Assembly: GCA_964612505.1 (NCBI GenBank)
Contig: CAZTEX010000001.1
Span: forward strand, 62,001 to 126,000
Direction of reading: 5' to 3'
Origin: JAAZZY01 sp964612505
GTDB taxonomy: Bacteria > Chlamydiota > Chlamydiia > Chlamydiales > JAAZZY01
DNA: 64,000 nt
The first letter of the stretch is position 1; each line of letters opens with the position of its first letter. The notes below the pieces were generated by a model. It saw only the letters and a program-made list of their open reading frames with translations. It was not told the origin of the DNA and made no database searches. The translations under genes and the position numbers were made by a program. Positions 27,321-35,015 of the stretch are shown piece after piece.

Positions 27321-28214
27321 ATGAATAACATTACTTCAAGTGTATTTGATTTTGGGTCTATGCCAGATTTTAGACAGATAGCCCCTCCTTTAAAACAATA
27401 TCCAGCAAGGGACGGTGCTGCACTAAGCTATCGCTTTTATGAGAGCTTTGGGAAAGAGAATGTGTTTATTTTTTTACATGGTTCAGGTTATCACGGAGAA
27501 TATCTACATAATTTTGCAGACTTTCTAAGTAGAGAAAAATCTTTAGGGCAAGTTTATGTTCCGAATTTAAGGGGACATTTTAATTCAGGTGCAGTTCGTG
27601 GTGATTGCAGCTACATTGGTCAGCTTGAAGACGATCTTTTTGATCTTGTCGAATATTTTCGACTCCAAAACAAAAAAATCATTCTTGTCGGTCACTCTAG
27701 TGGTGGAGGGTTGGCCATTCGTGTAGCCGGTGGCTCTTATCATAACTTGATTCATAGATATGTGTTACTGTCGCCCGCAATCCCAACTGCTCCAACCATG
27801 CGTCAAGGGACGGCGGGGGGCTGGGCTAACGTTTCAACCTTGAAAATCATAGCCCTTTCGATACTAAATTCAATGGGCGTTACCAAATGGAATCATACAA
27901 AAGTCATTTGCTTTAATATACCCCCCAGTTTTTGTGATGGAACGGAAACTCTTTCCTATACTTTTAACCTCAATACTTCCTACCACCCTCGTTTACCCTA
28001 TCAAAAGGATATAGATTCTCTTAAAGGGAAGTTTATTCTATTTGTAGGAGAAAATGATGAAGCAAATGATCCCTATCTATATTCCAATGTTATGCAAGAT
28101 TCTTCTCAAAATGCTATTCGCATCATTGAACAAGCAAGGCATCTTGACATTGTCAATAACCCTCAAGTTATGCAAGAAGCGGCTGCTTGGATAAAGGCAA
28201 TGGGAAAGCCGTAG
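27321..28214 (+). CDS. Alpha/beta hydrolase (lysophospholipase-like)
   Basis: This 297-residue protein has the alpha/beta hydrolase fold. The oxyanion region is FLHGSGYHGEY (about 51-61), the nucleophile elbow GHSSGG (124-129, Ser126), the acid VGENDEAND near 247-255, and the catalytic His in ARHLDIV near 276-282. It would hydrolyse an ester, thioester or lipid; the substrate cannot be read. LRGHFNSGAVRGD resembles the monoglyceride lipase/lysophospholipase group. No signal peptide is present. It has its own promoter and is divergent from the HD gene, convergent with the PLP enzyme gene. Confidence 0.85.
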   Translation: MNNITSSVFDFGSMPDFRQIAPPLKQYPARDGAALSYRFYESFGKENVFIFLHGSGYHGEYLHNFADFLSREKSLGQVYVPNLRGHFNSGAVRGDCSYIGQLEDDLFDLVEYFRLQNKKIILVGHSSGGGLAIRVAGGSYHNLIHRYVLLSPAIPTAPTMRQGTAGGWANVSTLKIIALSILNSMGVTKWNHTKVICFNIPPSFCDGTETLSYTFNLNTSYHPRLPYQKDIDSLKGKFILFVGENDEANDPYLYSNVMQDSSQNAIRIIEQARHLDIVNNPQVMQEAAAWIKAMGKP

Positions 28215-28258
28215 TGGTGAATTTGCCAGTGCAAGAAAAGTTGAAAGCCTATTCTGTA

Positions 28259-29254
28259 TTATCTCTCTAATTCTTTTTGAAATCCCATGAGCGTTAAGGC
28301 TCCGCCTGAGTGAATGACTAAAACATTACCCGCTAATGCTTGTGTATCGATGATCTTTTTAGCTTCCAAAAATAACTTAGCTGAGTAAATGGGGTCTGTA
28401 AAAAAGCCCTCTTCTCGTGCTAAAAATTGAATGTGAGTCAGGATGGCTGTATTGACAGAGCCAAAAGAGCGGGCAATCGTTGGCTTGTGTAGTCTAAACT
28501 GTGCTAGTAGGTTCATCCAATCTAGTTGAACTTGTATGAACTGCTCAAAGACTTTTTGAAACAGTTTTAATTTTGCAAGAAATTGCTCTTCGTTGTCAGC
28601 TAACAATAAGACATGCAGGAGAGTTTTTTTATTCAACCAAGTAAATGCTAAAATGGTAGCAATCGCTGTTAAACCGCTGCCAGCATCTATAAATATATGT
28701 TGGAATTCTTCTTTAGCTTTTTCTTCATTCTCCAAAATATCTAAGGCCAATGTGAGCGCGCCTGGTAGAGCCGCTTGCATACAAGCTCCTTCAGGGATAA
28801 GCGCCGTTCTTAAGGGATTCTCTTGAATGTAATTGGCTGCTAATGCTTCAACCTGTAGCCACTCTTTATGTGAGAGCCACTGTATTTGTGATTCTGGTAC
28901 TAGCAAAGAGGTTAACAGTAGGTTGCCTTGGCGCTTACGGCTTGGGTCGCCCAACAAAAATAAGGTGGGTTTAATGCGATTTTCTATTAGTAATTGACTG
29001 ATACCTAAAACATGGTTGGAGTAAGAGCTACCAATTACGAGAGCTTCTTGGTAGTGCTCGTTGAGTAAGTGCGGGATTAATGAAATATATTTACGCCATT
29101 TTGATCCACTTATGCCAAAGCCCAGTTCATCATCTCGTTTTACTTTGCTTGTTGATGGTGACCCATTAAAAGTTTTCAACACATGGACGCGAGAGTGGGG
29201 GATATAAGATGTAATACTGATAATTTTTTGCTTTAAATAAACTTCTTTACTCAT
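28259..29254 (-). CDS. PLP-dependent ACC deaminase / D-cysteine desulfhydrase family enzyme
   Basis: This 331-residue enzyme shows the fold-type II PLP family signature: KRDDELGFGISGSKWRKY (about 39-56, with Lys in SGSKWRKY binding PLP) and GSSYSNHVLG (about 75-84) for substrate carboxylate. DAGSGLTAIATILA (about 191-204) is the phosphate loop and HSGGALTLMGFQ is at the C-terminus. Family members deaminate 1-aminocyclopropane-1-carboxylate or desulfurate D-cysteine. In an intracellular bacterium D-cysteine or D-amino-acid detoxification seems more likely than ethylene chemistry, but this is inference. The standard GGNKxRK motif is altered to GISGSKWRK, so substrate preference may differ. Confidence 0.83.
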   Translation of the reverse strand: MSKEVYLKQKIISITSYIPHSRVHVLKTFNGSPSTSKVKRDDELGFGISGSKWRKYISLIPHLLNEHYQEALVIGSSYSNHVLGISQLLIENRIKPTLFLLGDPSRKRQGNLLLTSLLVPESQIQWLSHKEWLQVEALAANYIQENPLRTALIPEGACMQAALPGALTLALDILENEEKAKEEFQHIFIDAGSGLTAIATILAFTWLNKKTLLHVLLLADNEEQFLAKLKLFQKVFEQFIQVQLDWMNLLAQFRLHKPTIARSFGSVNTAILTHIQFLAREEGFFTDPIYSAKLFLEAKKIIDTQALAGNVLVIHSGGALTLMGFQKELER

Positions 29255-29459
29255 TCAAAAAAAGGAGTTTTTTTTAAAGATAGTTGAAGTAGAAAAATTT
29301 CTCCAGTCAAAAGAGAGCGCGCTCTTTCACTTTCATTCATCTGCGCATTTTTTGAAAATCAAATGAATGAATAGCTTCATTTTTTCAGAGGTTTTCTGGT
29401 AAGCTCGACTTAAGCAGTCAACGTTTTTAGTAAAGTATCTAAGAGGATAATGGTATTTC

Positions 29460-30113
29460 ATGGGGTTTAAATTGATTGATGTTTCTAAATGGGATCGCAA
29501 AGAATATTTTGACCATTATCTTCATGATATTACATGCACCTATAGTATGACGCTTAATTTGGATTTGACGATCCTTCTTCAGGAAGTTAAAAGAGAAGGG
29601 GTCAAGTTGTATCCTGTAATGATTTATTTGCTCTCAATGATTGTGAATAGGCATGAAGAATTCTGCACAGCTCTCGATCCCAATGGGCAGGTGGGTATTT
29701 TTGACCTTCTTCATCCTTCTTGCACAGTTTTTCAAAAAGAAAGTGAGACTTTTACCAATCTATGGACGGAGTATACCCCTTCTTTTTCTGAGTTTTATCA
29801 GCGATATTTATTAGATATTCAAAACTATGGTGAAATCAAACGTTTTATAGCTAAGCCTAATATGCCGGCTAATGTATTAAATGTTTCAAGTATTCCCTGG
29901 GTTAGTTTTACCGGCTTTAATTTAAACTTGCCAAAGATTACAGACTACCTCTTACCTATTTTCACCACAGGCAAGTACTTTGAGCAGAATGGTAAAATGT
30001 GGTTACCCATAGCTATCCAGGTTCATCATGCTGTTTGCGACGGCTTTCATTTGGCAAGATTTATTAATGAGTTGCAAGAAGCCATGAATGCGCCGGGCGC
30101 TCTAAAATCATAA
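29460..30113 (+). CDS. cat: Chloramphenicol O-acetyltransferase (type A)
   Basis: This 217-residue protein has the type A CAT length and motifs. The catalytic signature is HHAVCDGFHLARF (189-201), in which the second His is the general base and the Asp is structural. N-terminal WDRKEYFDHYLHD (11-23) and SSIPWVSFTGFNLNL (about 143-157) are also typical. It would transfer acetyl from acetyl-CoA to the 3-hydroxyl of chloramphenicol; chromosomal relatives may act on other small hydroxyl compounds. Base composition looks like the neighbourhood, with no flanking mobile element. The ribosome site (AGAGGA) is 13 bases upstream, which is weak. A MATE efflux gene is next to it on the opposite strand. 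Confidence 0.88.
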   Translation: MGFKLIDVSKWDRKEYFDHYLHDITCTYSMTLNLDLTILLQEVKREGVKLYPVMIYLLSMIVNRHEEFCTALDPNGQVGIFDLLHPSCTVFQKESETFTNLWTEYTPSFSEFYQRYLLDIQNYGEIKRFIAKPNMPANVLNVSSIPWVSFTGFNLNLPKITDYLLPIFTTGKYFEQNGKMWLPIAIQVHHAVCDGFHLARFINELQEAMNAPGALKS

Positions 30114-30166
30114 AATAAGAGTAGAGAATAAATTCTCTTCGTCAGCAGCTTTTTACAGATCTAACT

Positions 30167-31558
30167 TTACGTTCTGAAGCTTGGCGTGCTAGCCGTTTCT
30201 TGAGACACCAGTGTTTTGCGATATTGCCAGCTGCCTCTATAAAAACGAATTAAATAGATGAGAGCTGAAAAAAGTGTATAGAGAGAGCATATGATAAGAG
30301 CGGTCTCTATGGGCGCTTTGGGTAACAGAACAAAAAAGTAGACGGGAACTGCCATAAACAGCCAGATAGAGCAGGTGCCTGCTATCAATAAAAAAACAGT
30401 ATCGGCAGCTGCCGTTAACGCTCCAGCAATAACCATACGGACCCCTTCGAGGGATTTATAAATAACTGCGTTGGCAAAACCGAAAACTAAAGAAGGGTAG
30501 AGTAGGGCGCGCATTTCTTGTGATAAGCTGCTAAGAAATAGATCGATAATAAACTGGTGGGTAACCCACAAAAAACCAGCAAAGGCCACAGCAAAGCAGG
30601 CCATCGCGATAAAGCCCATTTTTACAATTTTAAAGACAGCACCAGGTAGTCCAGCCCCTATGGCGTTGCCCGCTAAGGTTGCAACAGCCCTAGAAAGTCC
30701 TTCACCAAAGAACATAAAAAGGATTAAGAGGTTTTGAACGATGCCTGCGACAGTGAGATGTTTTTCATCTAGTGCTGACATCATCTTATAGAAAACGCCC
30801 CATCCTGCGACTTCTAAGAAGCAAAAAAGAGCTTGAGGTAACCCTACTATTAAGCAATTTTTTAGTAGCTGAGGTTGTAAATTATATTCTCCTGTGCCGT
30901 AAGTTGCGCGATTTTTGTGATTCAAAAAAGAAAGAAGTAGAATAATAACCTGCCCGCCCACGCCAACATTCATTGAAAGAGCAGCTCCCGCAGCTCCCAT
31001 TGTTGGAATGATGTTGCCGTAACCAAAGACAAAGAGATAGCAGCACAAGGCATTGATAATGTTACCTAATAAGACGACAACAGTGGGCAAAAAAGTTTTA
31101 CCTTGGCCGATAAAAAAGCCGTTAAGAGTGTAGAAAAGGCCATGAAGAGGCATCCACATTAGCATCCAACGTAGGTAAATGCGTTGCGTTTCACAAGATG
31201 CTTCAGCGCCAAAAATCATACTGGGACAACTGAAAGCTAAAGCATTGAAAAGGATTATCGATCCTAAAGAGAGCCAGATCATCTGCCAGACAGGTTGACC
31301 CAGTTTGCGGTAGTTACAAGCTCCATAATTTTGAGCTACGAAAATTTGAGAGACACTGCATAGTGCTGTCCATCCTGCTAGAAAGGCCCATCCTATGTTG
31401 GTAGCTTCTACTGCTGCGTTGTGAGCGTTCATGCTGTAGGTTGCTAAAATCAAACGATCAATAAATAGCATAGTCATTGCTGATAGTGAACTGAGCATCA
31501 AAGGTAGGGCAATAGACCACAATCGCTTAGTGATATTAGAAGAGTTTTGATGAGCCAT
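30167..31558 (-). CDS. MATE family multidrug efflux protein
   Basis: This protein of about 463 residues has twelve hydrophobic helices in two six-helix halves, as in MATE Na+/H+-drug antiporters. The conserved helix-1/2 region is ALPLMLSSLSAMTMLFIDRL and the second-half start is VGLPQALFCFLEVAGW. I start at the ATG at 31558 (AHQNSSNITKRLW follows), which has a perfect AGGAGG nine bases upstream; the frame is open for 20 more codons but that stretch contains the ribosome site. It may expel cationic drugs or metabolites. Its position next to cat suggests a small drug-resistance pair. Confidence 0.88.
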   Translation of the reverse strand: MAHQNSSNITKRLWSIALPLMLSSLSAMTMLFIDRLILATYSMNAHNAAVEATNIGWAFLAGWTALCSVSQIFVAQNYGACNYRKLGQPVWQMIWLSLGSIILFNALAFSCPSMIFGAEASCETQRIYLRWMLMWMPLHGLFYTLNGFFIGQGKTFLPTVVVLLGNIINALCCYLFVFGYGNIIPTMGAAGAALSMNVGVGGQVIILLLSFLNHKNRATYGTGEYNLQPQLLKNCLIVGLPQALFCFLEVAGWGVFYKMMSALDEKHLTVAGIVQNLLILFMFFGEGLSRAVATLAGNAIGAGLPGAVFKIVKMGFIAMACFAVAFAGFLWVTHQFIIDLFLSSLSQEMRALLYPSLVFGFANAVIYKSLEGVRMVIAGALTAAADTVFLLIAGTCSIWLFMAVPVYFFVLLPKAPIETALIICSLYTLFSALIYLIRFYRGSWQYRKTLVSQETASTPSFRT

Positions 31559-31743
31559 CTTAAAGTTCCTCCTCTTATAAATGAATAAAATCTTTAATGA
31601 AGAAAAGGCAGAAAGCAAACGGATGTAAAGAGGTCATGTTACTGAATCTACTTTAGAAACAAACGCCGCTATGAAGCCATTTCTCCTTGTAACGGTCTAA
31701 CGTCTATTGTGATTCTTTTGCAATTTTCTCAACAAGCTTTTTA

Positions 31744-32448
31744 TTAGTAACAACTTCTAAAAATAAGACCTATAAAGAGATGATTTTTGAGGTATTTAGC
31801 TCCTTCGATCATTTGGCTTACCGAACAATAATTTAGCAGAAAAATCACAGAGAGGAGATAAAAAATGGCGCACCCTACTCCGAGGATAATGTAAATACAA
31901 TCATTATTGAGTAGTCCGATGGCAAGAAAGAAAACAGCAAAACAAGCGATCCAACCGCTTAAAGGAACAGGCGGTGAAATAGCCATAGAAATGCCTATGA
32001 TCGCTAGCATAATGCCACTAATGATGTGGGTGCTTTTAAGCTGAGTTGCCCATTGATAGCGCGGACGCGAAATTTTTCTTGTGAATTTTAAAGACTTTAT
32101 AAGTGATGGAATAGTTAAAACAAGGAGCGAGGAGGGGATGTTCTTATTTAATAAAAACTTTGGCAGCCAAATAAAACTGCTACCTATAGCAATTCGAGTT
32201 CCTAAATAGGCAATAAATATACCGAAGAAAAGTGCTGTACCTGGGATTTGTGAAAAACCAAGGGAAAGGGTAATCAACATAAAAATCTTGCCCCTCCCTG
32301 ATAAGGTGCTCAGAAGGTCATGTGCTGAAATAGGCTTTTGTTTTGCTTTTTTCAACAAATTCTGTAGTGAGTCTTCAAAGGTAGTATAAGAGCTTTTTAA
32401 CTTTTCAATAAGGCCTTCTTCCTTTTTTAATTCCTGTTGAATGGGCAA
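31744..32448 (-). CDS. ExoD-family membrane protein
   Basis: This 234-residue protein has a short soluble N-terminus, then an ExoD-like block (ISAHDLLSTLSGRGKIFMLITL, cited as ISAHDLLSTLSGRG, about 40-53) and four or five hydrophobic segments. IPGTALFFGIFIAYLGTRIA near 68-87 and a WLPKFLL segment fit ExoD proteins, which were first linked to exopolysaccharide synthesis in rhizobia and are otherwise uncharacterised. The first usable codon is a TTG directly after an in-frame stop, with no ribosome site. The true start may be different, or the N-terminus may be damaged. Confidence 0.7.
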   Translation of the reverse strand: MPIQQELKKEEGLIEKLKSSYTTFEDSLQNLLKKAKQKPISAHDLLSTLSGRGKIFMLITLSLGFSQIPGTALFFGIFIAYLGTRIAIGSSFIWLPKFLLNKNIPSSLLVLTIPSLIKSLKFTRKISRPRYQWATQLKSTHIISGIMLAIIGISMAISPPVPLSGWIACFAVFFLAIGLLNNDCIYIILGVGCAIFYLLSVIFLLNYCSVSQMIEGAKYLKNHLFIGLIFRSCY

Positions 32449-32738
32449 TTATTTCAAGAAGTGTAATCGATCTAGAGTAAATCCGGGAAGCTTCAATTTT
32501 GCTTTGAACAAGATACGATCTAAAAAAGATGCTGTAAAATGAATTGAAAAATCGGGTCATCTAGGTCTTTCTTTATGTGCTTTCCAGTGTTGAGGAAGAT
32601 TTATAGAGTTTTTTTCTTGCTTTTTTTTTCAAATATAGCGATCCTTTTATTTCTTGCCTAAGAGGGCTTGAGCAAAAAAGGAGAAGTTGCAGCCAGAAAT
32701 TCCGAAAAGATAGAAAATTCAACTATAAGTGAGGAATT

Positions 32739-33203
32739 ATGTTAACTCAACTAATCGCATCTTCAATAGCTATGATGGTCATCTTGTGCACAATAGCTAT
32801 AGCATTGGTAGTTCTAAGTGTTGTTTTAGTTATAATTTGTTTTCGATCTAAAAAGGCGATCCATTTTATTCAAACAGATGTGCATAAAGTATCTCAAGAA
32901 CTGACGCGTCTTTTAAGTTCAATGAATGATTTCGTTGAAACAGATCTGCACAAAGTTTCTCAAGAAACAAACCATTTAATAAGCGATGTCAATGCGTTAT
33001 CTTCCGACATAAAAAAGAAAGTCGACTCTTTTGATTTTCTTTTCCGCCCCCTTAGTTCATTAAATTCTAAGCTAGATTCAGAGTTGTCTTCTAAAACTGA
33101 AGCTAGTTCATTTCGCGAAACTATTCCGCAAATTTTAAAGTGGATCGTATCGAGTGTATTCTTAATTAAAACTACAAAGGAGTTTATAAAACATGACAAA
33201 TAA
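32739..33203 (+). CDS. DUF948-like (YtxG-type) membrane-anchored protein
   Basis: This 154-residue protein has one N-terminal membrane helix (about 8-35, MVILCTIAIALVVLSVVLVI) and a long helical body. It contains an imperfect internal repeat: TDVHKVSQELTRLLS near 47-61 and TDLHKVSQETNHLIS near 69-83. The layout (one TM then amphipathic helices with V-V-D-like repeats) matches DUF948/YtxG general stress proteins. It is first in a three-gene run with two YtxH-like proteins and overlaps the second by 11 bases. A good GAGGA site precedes the ATG. The function of the family is unknown; an envelope-stress role is suggested by the B. subtilis ytxGHJ operon. Confidence 0.72.
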   Translation: MLTQLIASSIAMMVILCTIAIALVVLSVVLVIICFRSKKAIHFIQTDVHKVSQELTRLLSSMNDFVETDLHKVSQETNHLISDVNALSSDIKKKVDSFDFLFRPLSSLNSKLDSELSSKTEASSFRETIPQILKWIVSSVFLIKTTKEFIKHDK

Positions 33204-33495
33204 TAATACGGAATCAAAAAAAGTAATTCTAGGCGTGTTGGTAGGCGGAGTTGTAGGAGCTGGTATTCTTTGTGCTGTTCAAGCTGCTCGTCATCAAAAA
33301 ACGCCGGTGATAAAAAAGATCGGGAAAACGATCTCAGAAGTAGGTGAAATGTTAGAAAACTGCAACCTAAACAGTAGCTCTGATGTTATCTCTAGCATCG
33401 AGAAAAAAATACCCCAAGGTATTGATGTTTTTAACAATGCCGTTGACTGGATAAGCAACGGATTAACACTTTGGAAAAAGTTAAAAAAAGGATAG
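33193..33495 (+). CDS. YtxH-like small membrane-anchored protein
   Basis: This 100-residue protein has a glycine-rich N-terminal membrane helix (ILGVLVGGVVGAGILCAVQA, 12-31) immediately followed by a basic patch (ARHQKTPVIKKIG) and a helical tail. This is the layout of YtxH proteins, though its tail is less typical than that of the next gene. Its start lies inside the end of the preceding DUF948-like gene, implying translational coupling. Function unknown. Confidence 0.7.
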   Translation: MTNNNTESKKVILGVLVGGVVGAGILCAVQAARHQKTPVIKKIGKTISEVGEMLENCNLNSSSDVISSIEKKIPQGIDVFNNAVDWISNGLTLWKKLKKG

Positions 33496-33499
33496 AAAT

Positions 33500-33763
33500 A
33501 TGAACAATCACTGTAAACAAATAGATTTCTTTTTGGGCGCCCTTGTTGGGGGAGCCATTGGAAGCTTAAGCGTAATGCTGTTTACCACTAAAAAAGGAAA
33601 ACAGCTGCAGCGCCACATCGGCGATGCTTGTGAAAATGTCAAAGACACTTTTTTCGAAGCCAAAGAGAAAGTAGAAGATATGGCTCATGATGCTGTAGAT
33701 TCTGCAGAGCATTTGGGCAAAAAAGCAATTCACAAAGTCAAACATGAGATTCATGATAAGTAA
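33500..33763 (+). CDS. YtxH domain protein
   Basis: This 87-residue protein shows the YtxH form: a glycine-rich helix (FFLGALVGGAIGSLSVMLF, 10-28), then TTKKGKQLQRHIGD, and a heptad-rich amphipathic helix (EAKEKVEDMAHDAVDSAEHL). TxxGKxLR-like residues after the membrane helix are the family signature. It starts four bases after the previous gene, ends the operon and is followed by a strong hairpin. Similar proteins are induced by stress in Bacillus. A structural role at the inner membrane is possible. Confidence 0.8.
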   Translation: MNNHCKQIDFFLGALVGGAIGSLSVMLFTTKKGKQLQRHIGDACENVKDTFFEAKEKVEDMAHDAVDSAEHLGKKAIHKVKHEIHDK

Positions 33764-33773
33764 TCTTTCTTAG

Positions 33774-33796
33774 GGGAAAGGCGTTAAGCCTTTCCC
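33774..33796 (+). terminator. Rho-independent-like terminator of the DUF948/YtxH operon
   Basis: A nine-base-pair stem (GGGAAAGGC / GCCTTTCCC) with loop GTTAA lies 10 bases after the last stop. A T-rich stretch with a run of nine Ts follows about 15 bases later. The stem is one of the strongest hairpins in the window. The delayed T-run makes the exact mechanism less certain. Confidence 0.75.
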
Positions 33797-34013
33797 TATA
33801 TTCTTAAACTTTTTTTTTAACTTTTTAAGAAAAACCAACCTATCATTCACTAAAGTATAAATTTTAAATCCCTGAGATAAAGATGAAATATCTTGAAAAT
33901 CATAAAATTTATTATAAAAATGAAATAAACAGTGAATGTATTGAGTTATTAGTTTTTTTATCATAACATAAGTTAATACAGCTTACCTTTGGAAGACAGG
34001 TTAATAGGAAGAG

Positions 34014-34826
34014 ATGTTGAATCTATCATTTAAGGAATTTGAACAGCAGGGCTGGGAACGGGTTGCAGATGTTTATGATGAATGTTTTGGTCCGATTACC
34101 CCTAAAGTTGCCTTCGCTTTAGTTAATAAAGCCATGATTAAAAGAAACGATAAGATATTGGATGTAGCTTGTGGGCCAGGCTATGCAGCAGCGCTTGCTT
34201 TTGAAAAAGGTGGGGTTGTTAATGGGGTTGACTTTTCAAATGGTATGATTCAAAAAGCCAAGACTCTCCATCCAAAAATAAATTTTCAAGTGATGGATGC
34301 AGAAGAATTGCAATTTGGTGATAGGGTCTTTGATATTATTTTAATGAACTTTGGCCTTCTTCATTTAGCAAAACCAGAACAAGCTATTGCAGAAGCCTTT
34401 CGAGTTTTAAAGCCAGGAGGCAAATTTCTCTTTACAGTTTGGGATAAACCTAATAGATCAAAAGCTTTTGAGATTATCTTGAGTGCGATCAAAGAAGCTG
34501 GAAATTTAAACGTACCTCTACCAGAAGGACCAGACTTCTTTAAATATAGCGACTCCAATACATCAAAAGAAATCCTTGTTAATATTGGTTTCGATAAAAT
34601 CGAAGCTCAAAGCTTAGATTTTATATGGACCCTCAAAAGTCCTGAAGAATTATTTCAAGCTTTTTATAAAGGTGGCATTCGCATTGGTGAGATTCTTCGT
34701 GCACAGAAGCCAGAAGCTGTTCGCCATATAATTGAAAAGATACAGCAAAAAACAAAGCCATTTCAAGGAATAGAGGGAATGGAAATTCCGATATCAGTGA
34801 TGCTTTTTAAAGCTGAAAAGATCTAA
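34014..34826 (+). CDS. Class I SAM-dependent methyltransferase (UbiE/Methyltransf_11-like)
   Basis: This 270-residue protein has motif I ILDVACGPGYAAALA (about 43-57), motif II DFSNGMIQKA (about 69-78), FQVMDAEELQF (about 86-96), and RVLKPGGKFLFTVWD (about 129-143). It is a soluble small-molecule methyltransferase. The substrate cannot be assigned; quinone, lipid and secondary metabolite enzymes all look alike at this level. AGGAAG lies just before ATG. It stands alone between the stress operon and the tkt operon. Confidence 0.85.
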   Translation: MLNLSFKEFEQQGWERVADVYDECFGPITPKVAFALVNKAMIKRNDKILDVACGPGYAAALAFEKGGVVNGVDFSNGMIQKAKTLHPKINFQVMDAEELQFGDRVFDIILMNFGLLHLAKPEQAIAEAFRVLKPGGKFLFTVWDKPNRSKAFEIILSAIKEAGNLNVPLPEGPDFFKYSDSNTSKEILVNIGFDKIEAQSLDFIWTLKSPEELFQAFYKGGIRIGEILRAQKPEAVRHIIEKIQQKTKPFQGIEGMEIPISVMLFKAEKI

Positions 34827-35015
34827 TATTGCTCATAATTGAATTTATTAAATTAAATTTTTGGAAAAATTATTGGAATGAGCCTTTTCATTCCCATTCT
34901 TGATTCTTTGTGCAGTCTGTAATGTAGTTGATTGCTCACAAGTCTATATAGACAGGTTTTTTCAGTTTTGGTTAACATTTCTTCTTTTTAACCCAAGACA
35001 GGTTGTAATCCCTAT

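Noticed and set aside
30123..30138. Short hairpin after cat (AGAGAAT/ATTCTCT)
   Set aside because: The loop is only two bases and there is no T-run, so I do not call it a terminator.
33770..33964. A minus-strand 64-codon frame after the YtxH operon
   Set aside because: It covers the terminator hairpin and an AT-rich spacer, with no ribosome site or conserved sequence.
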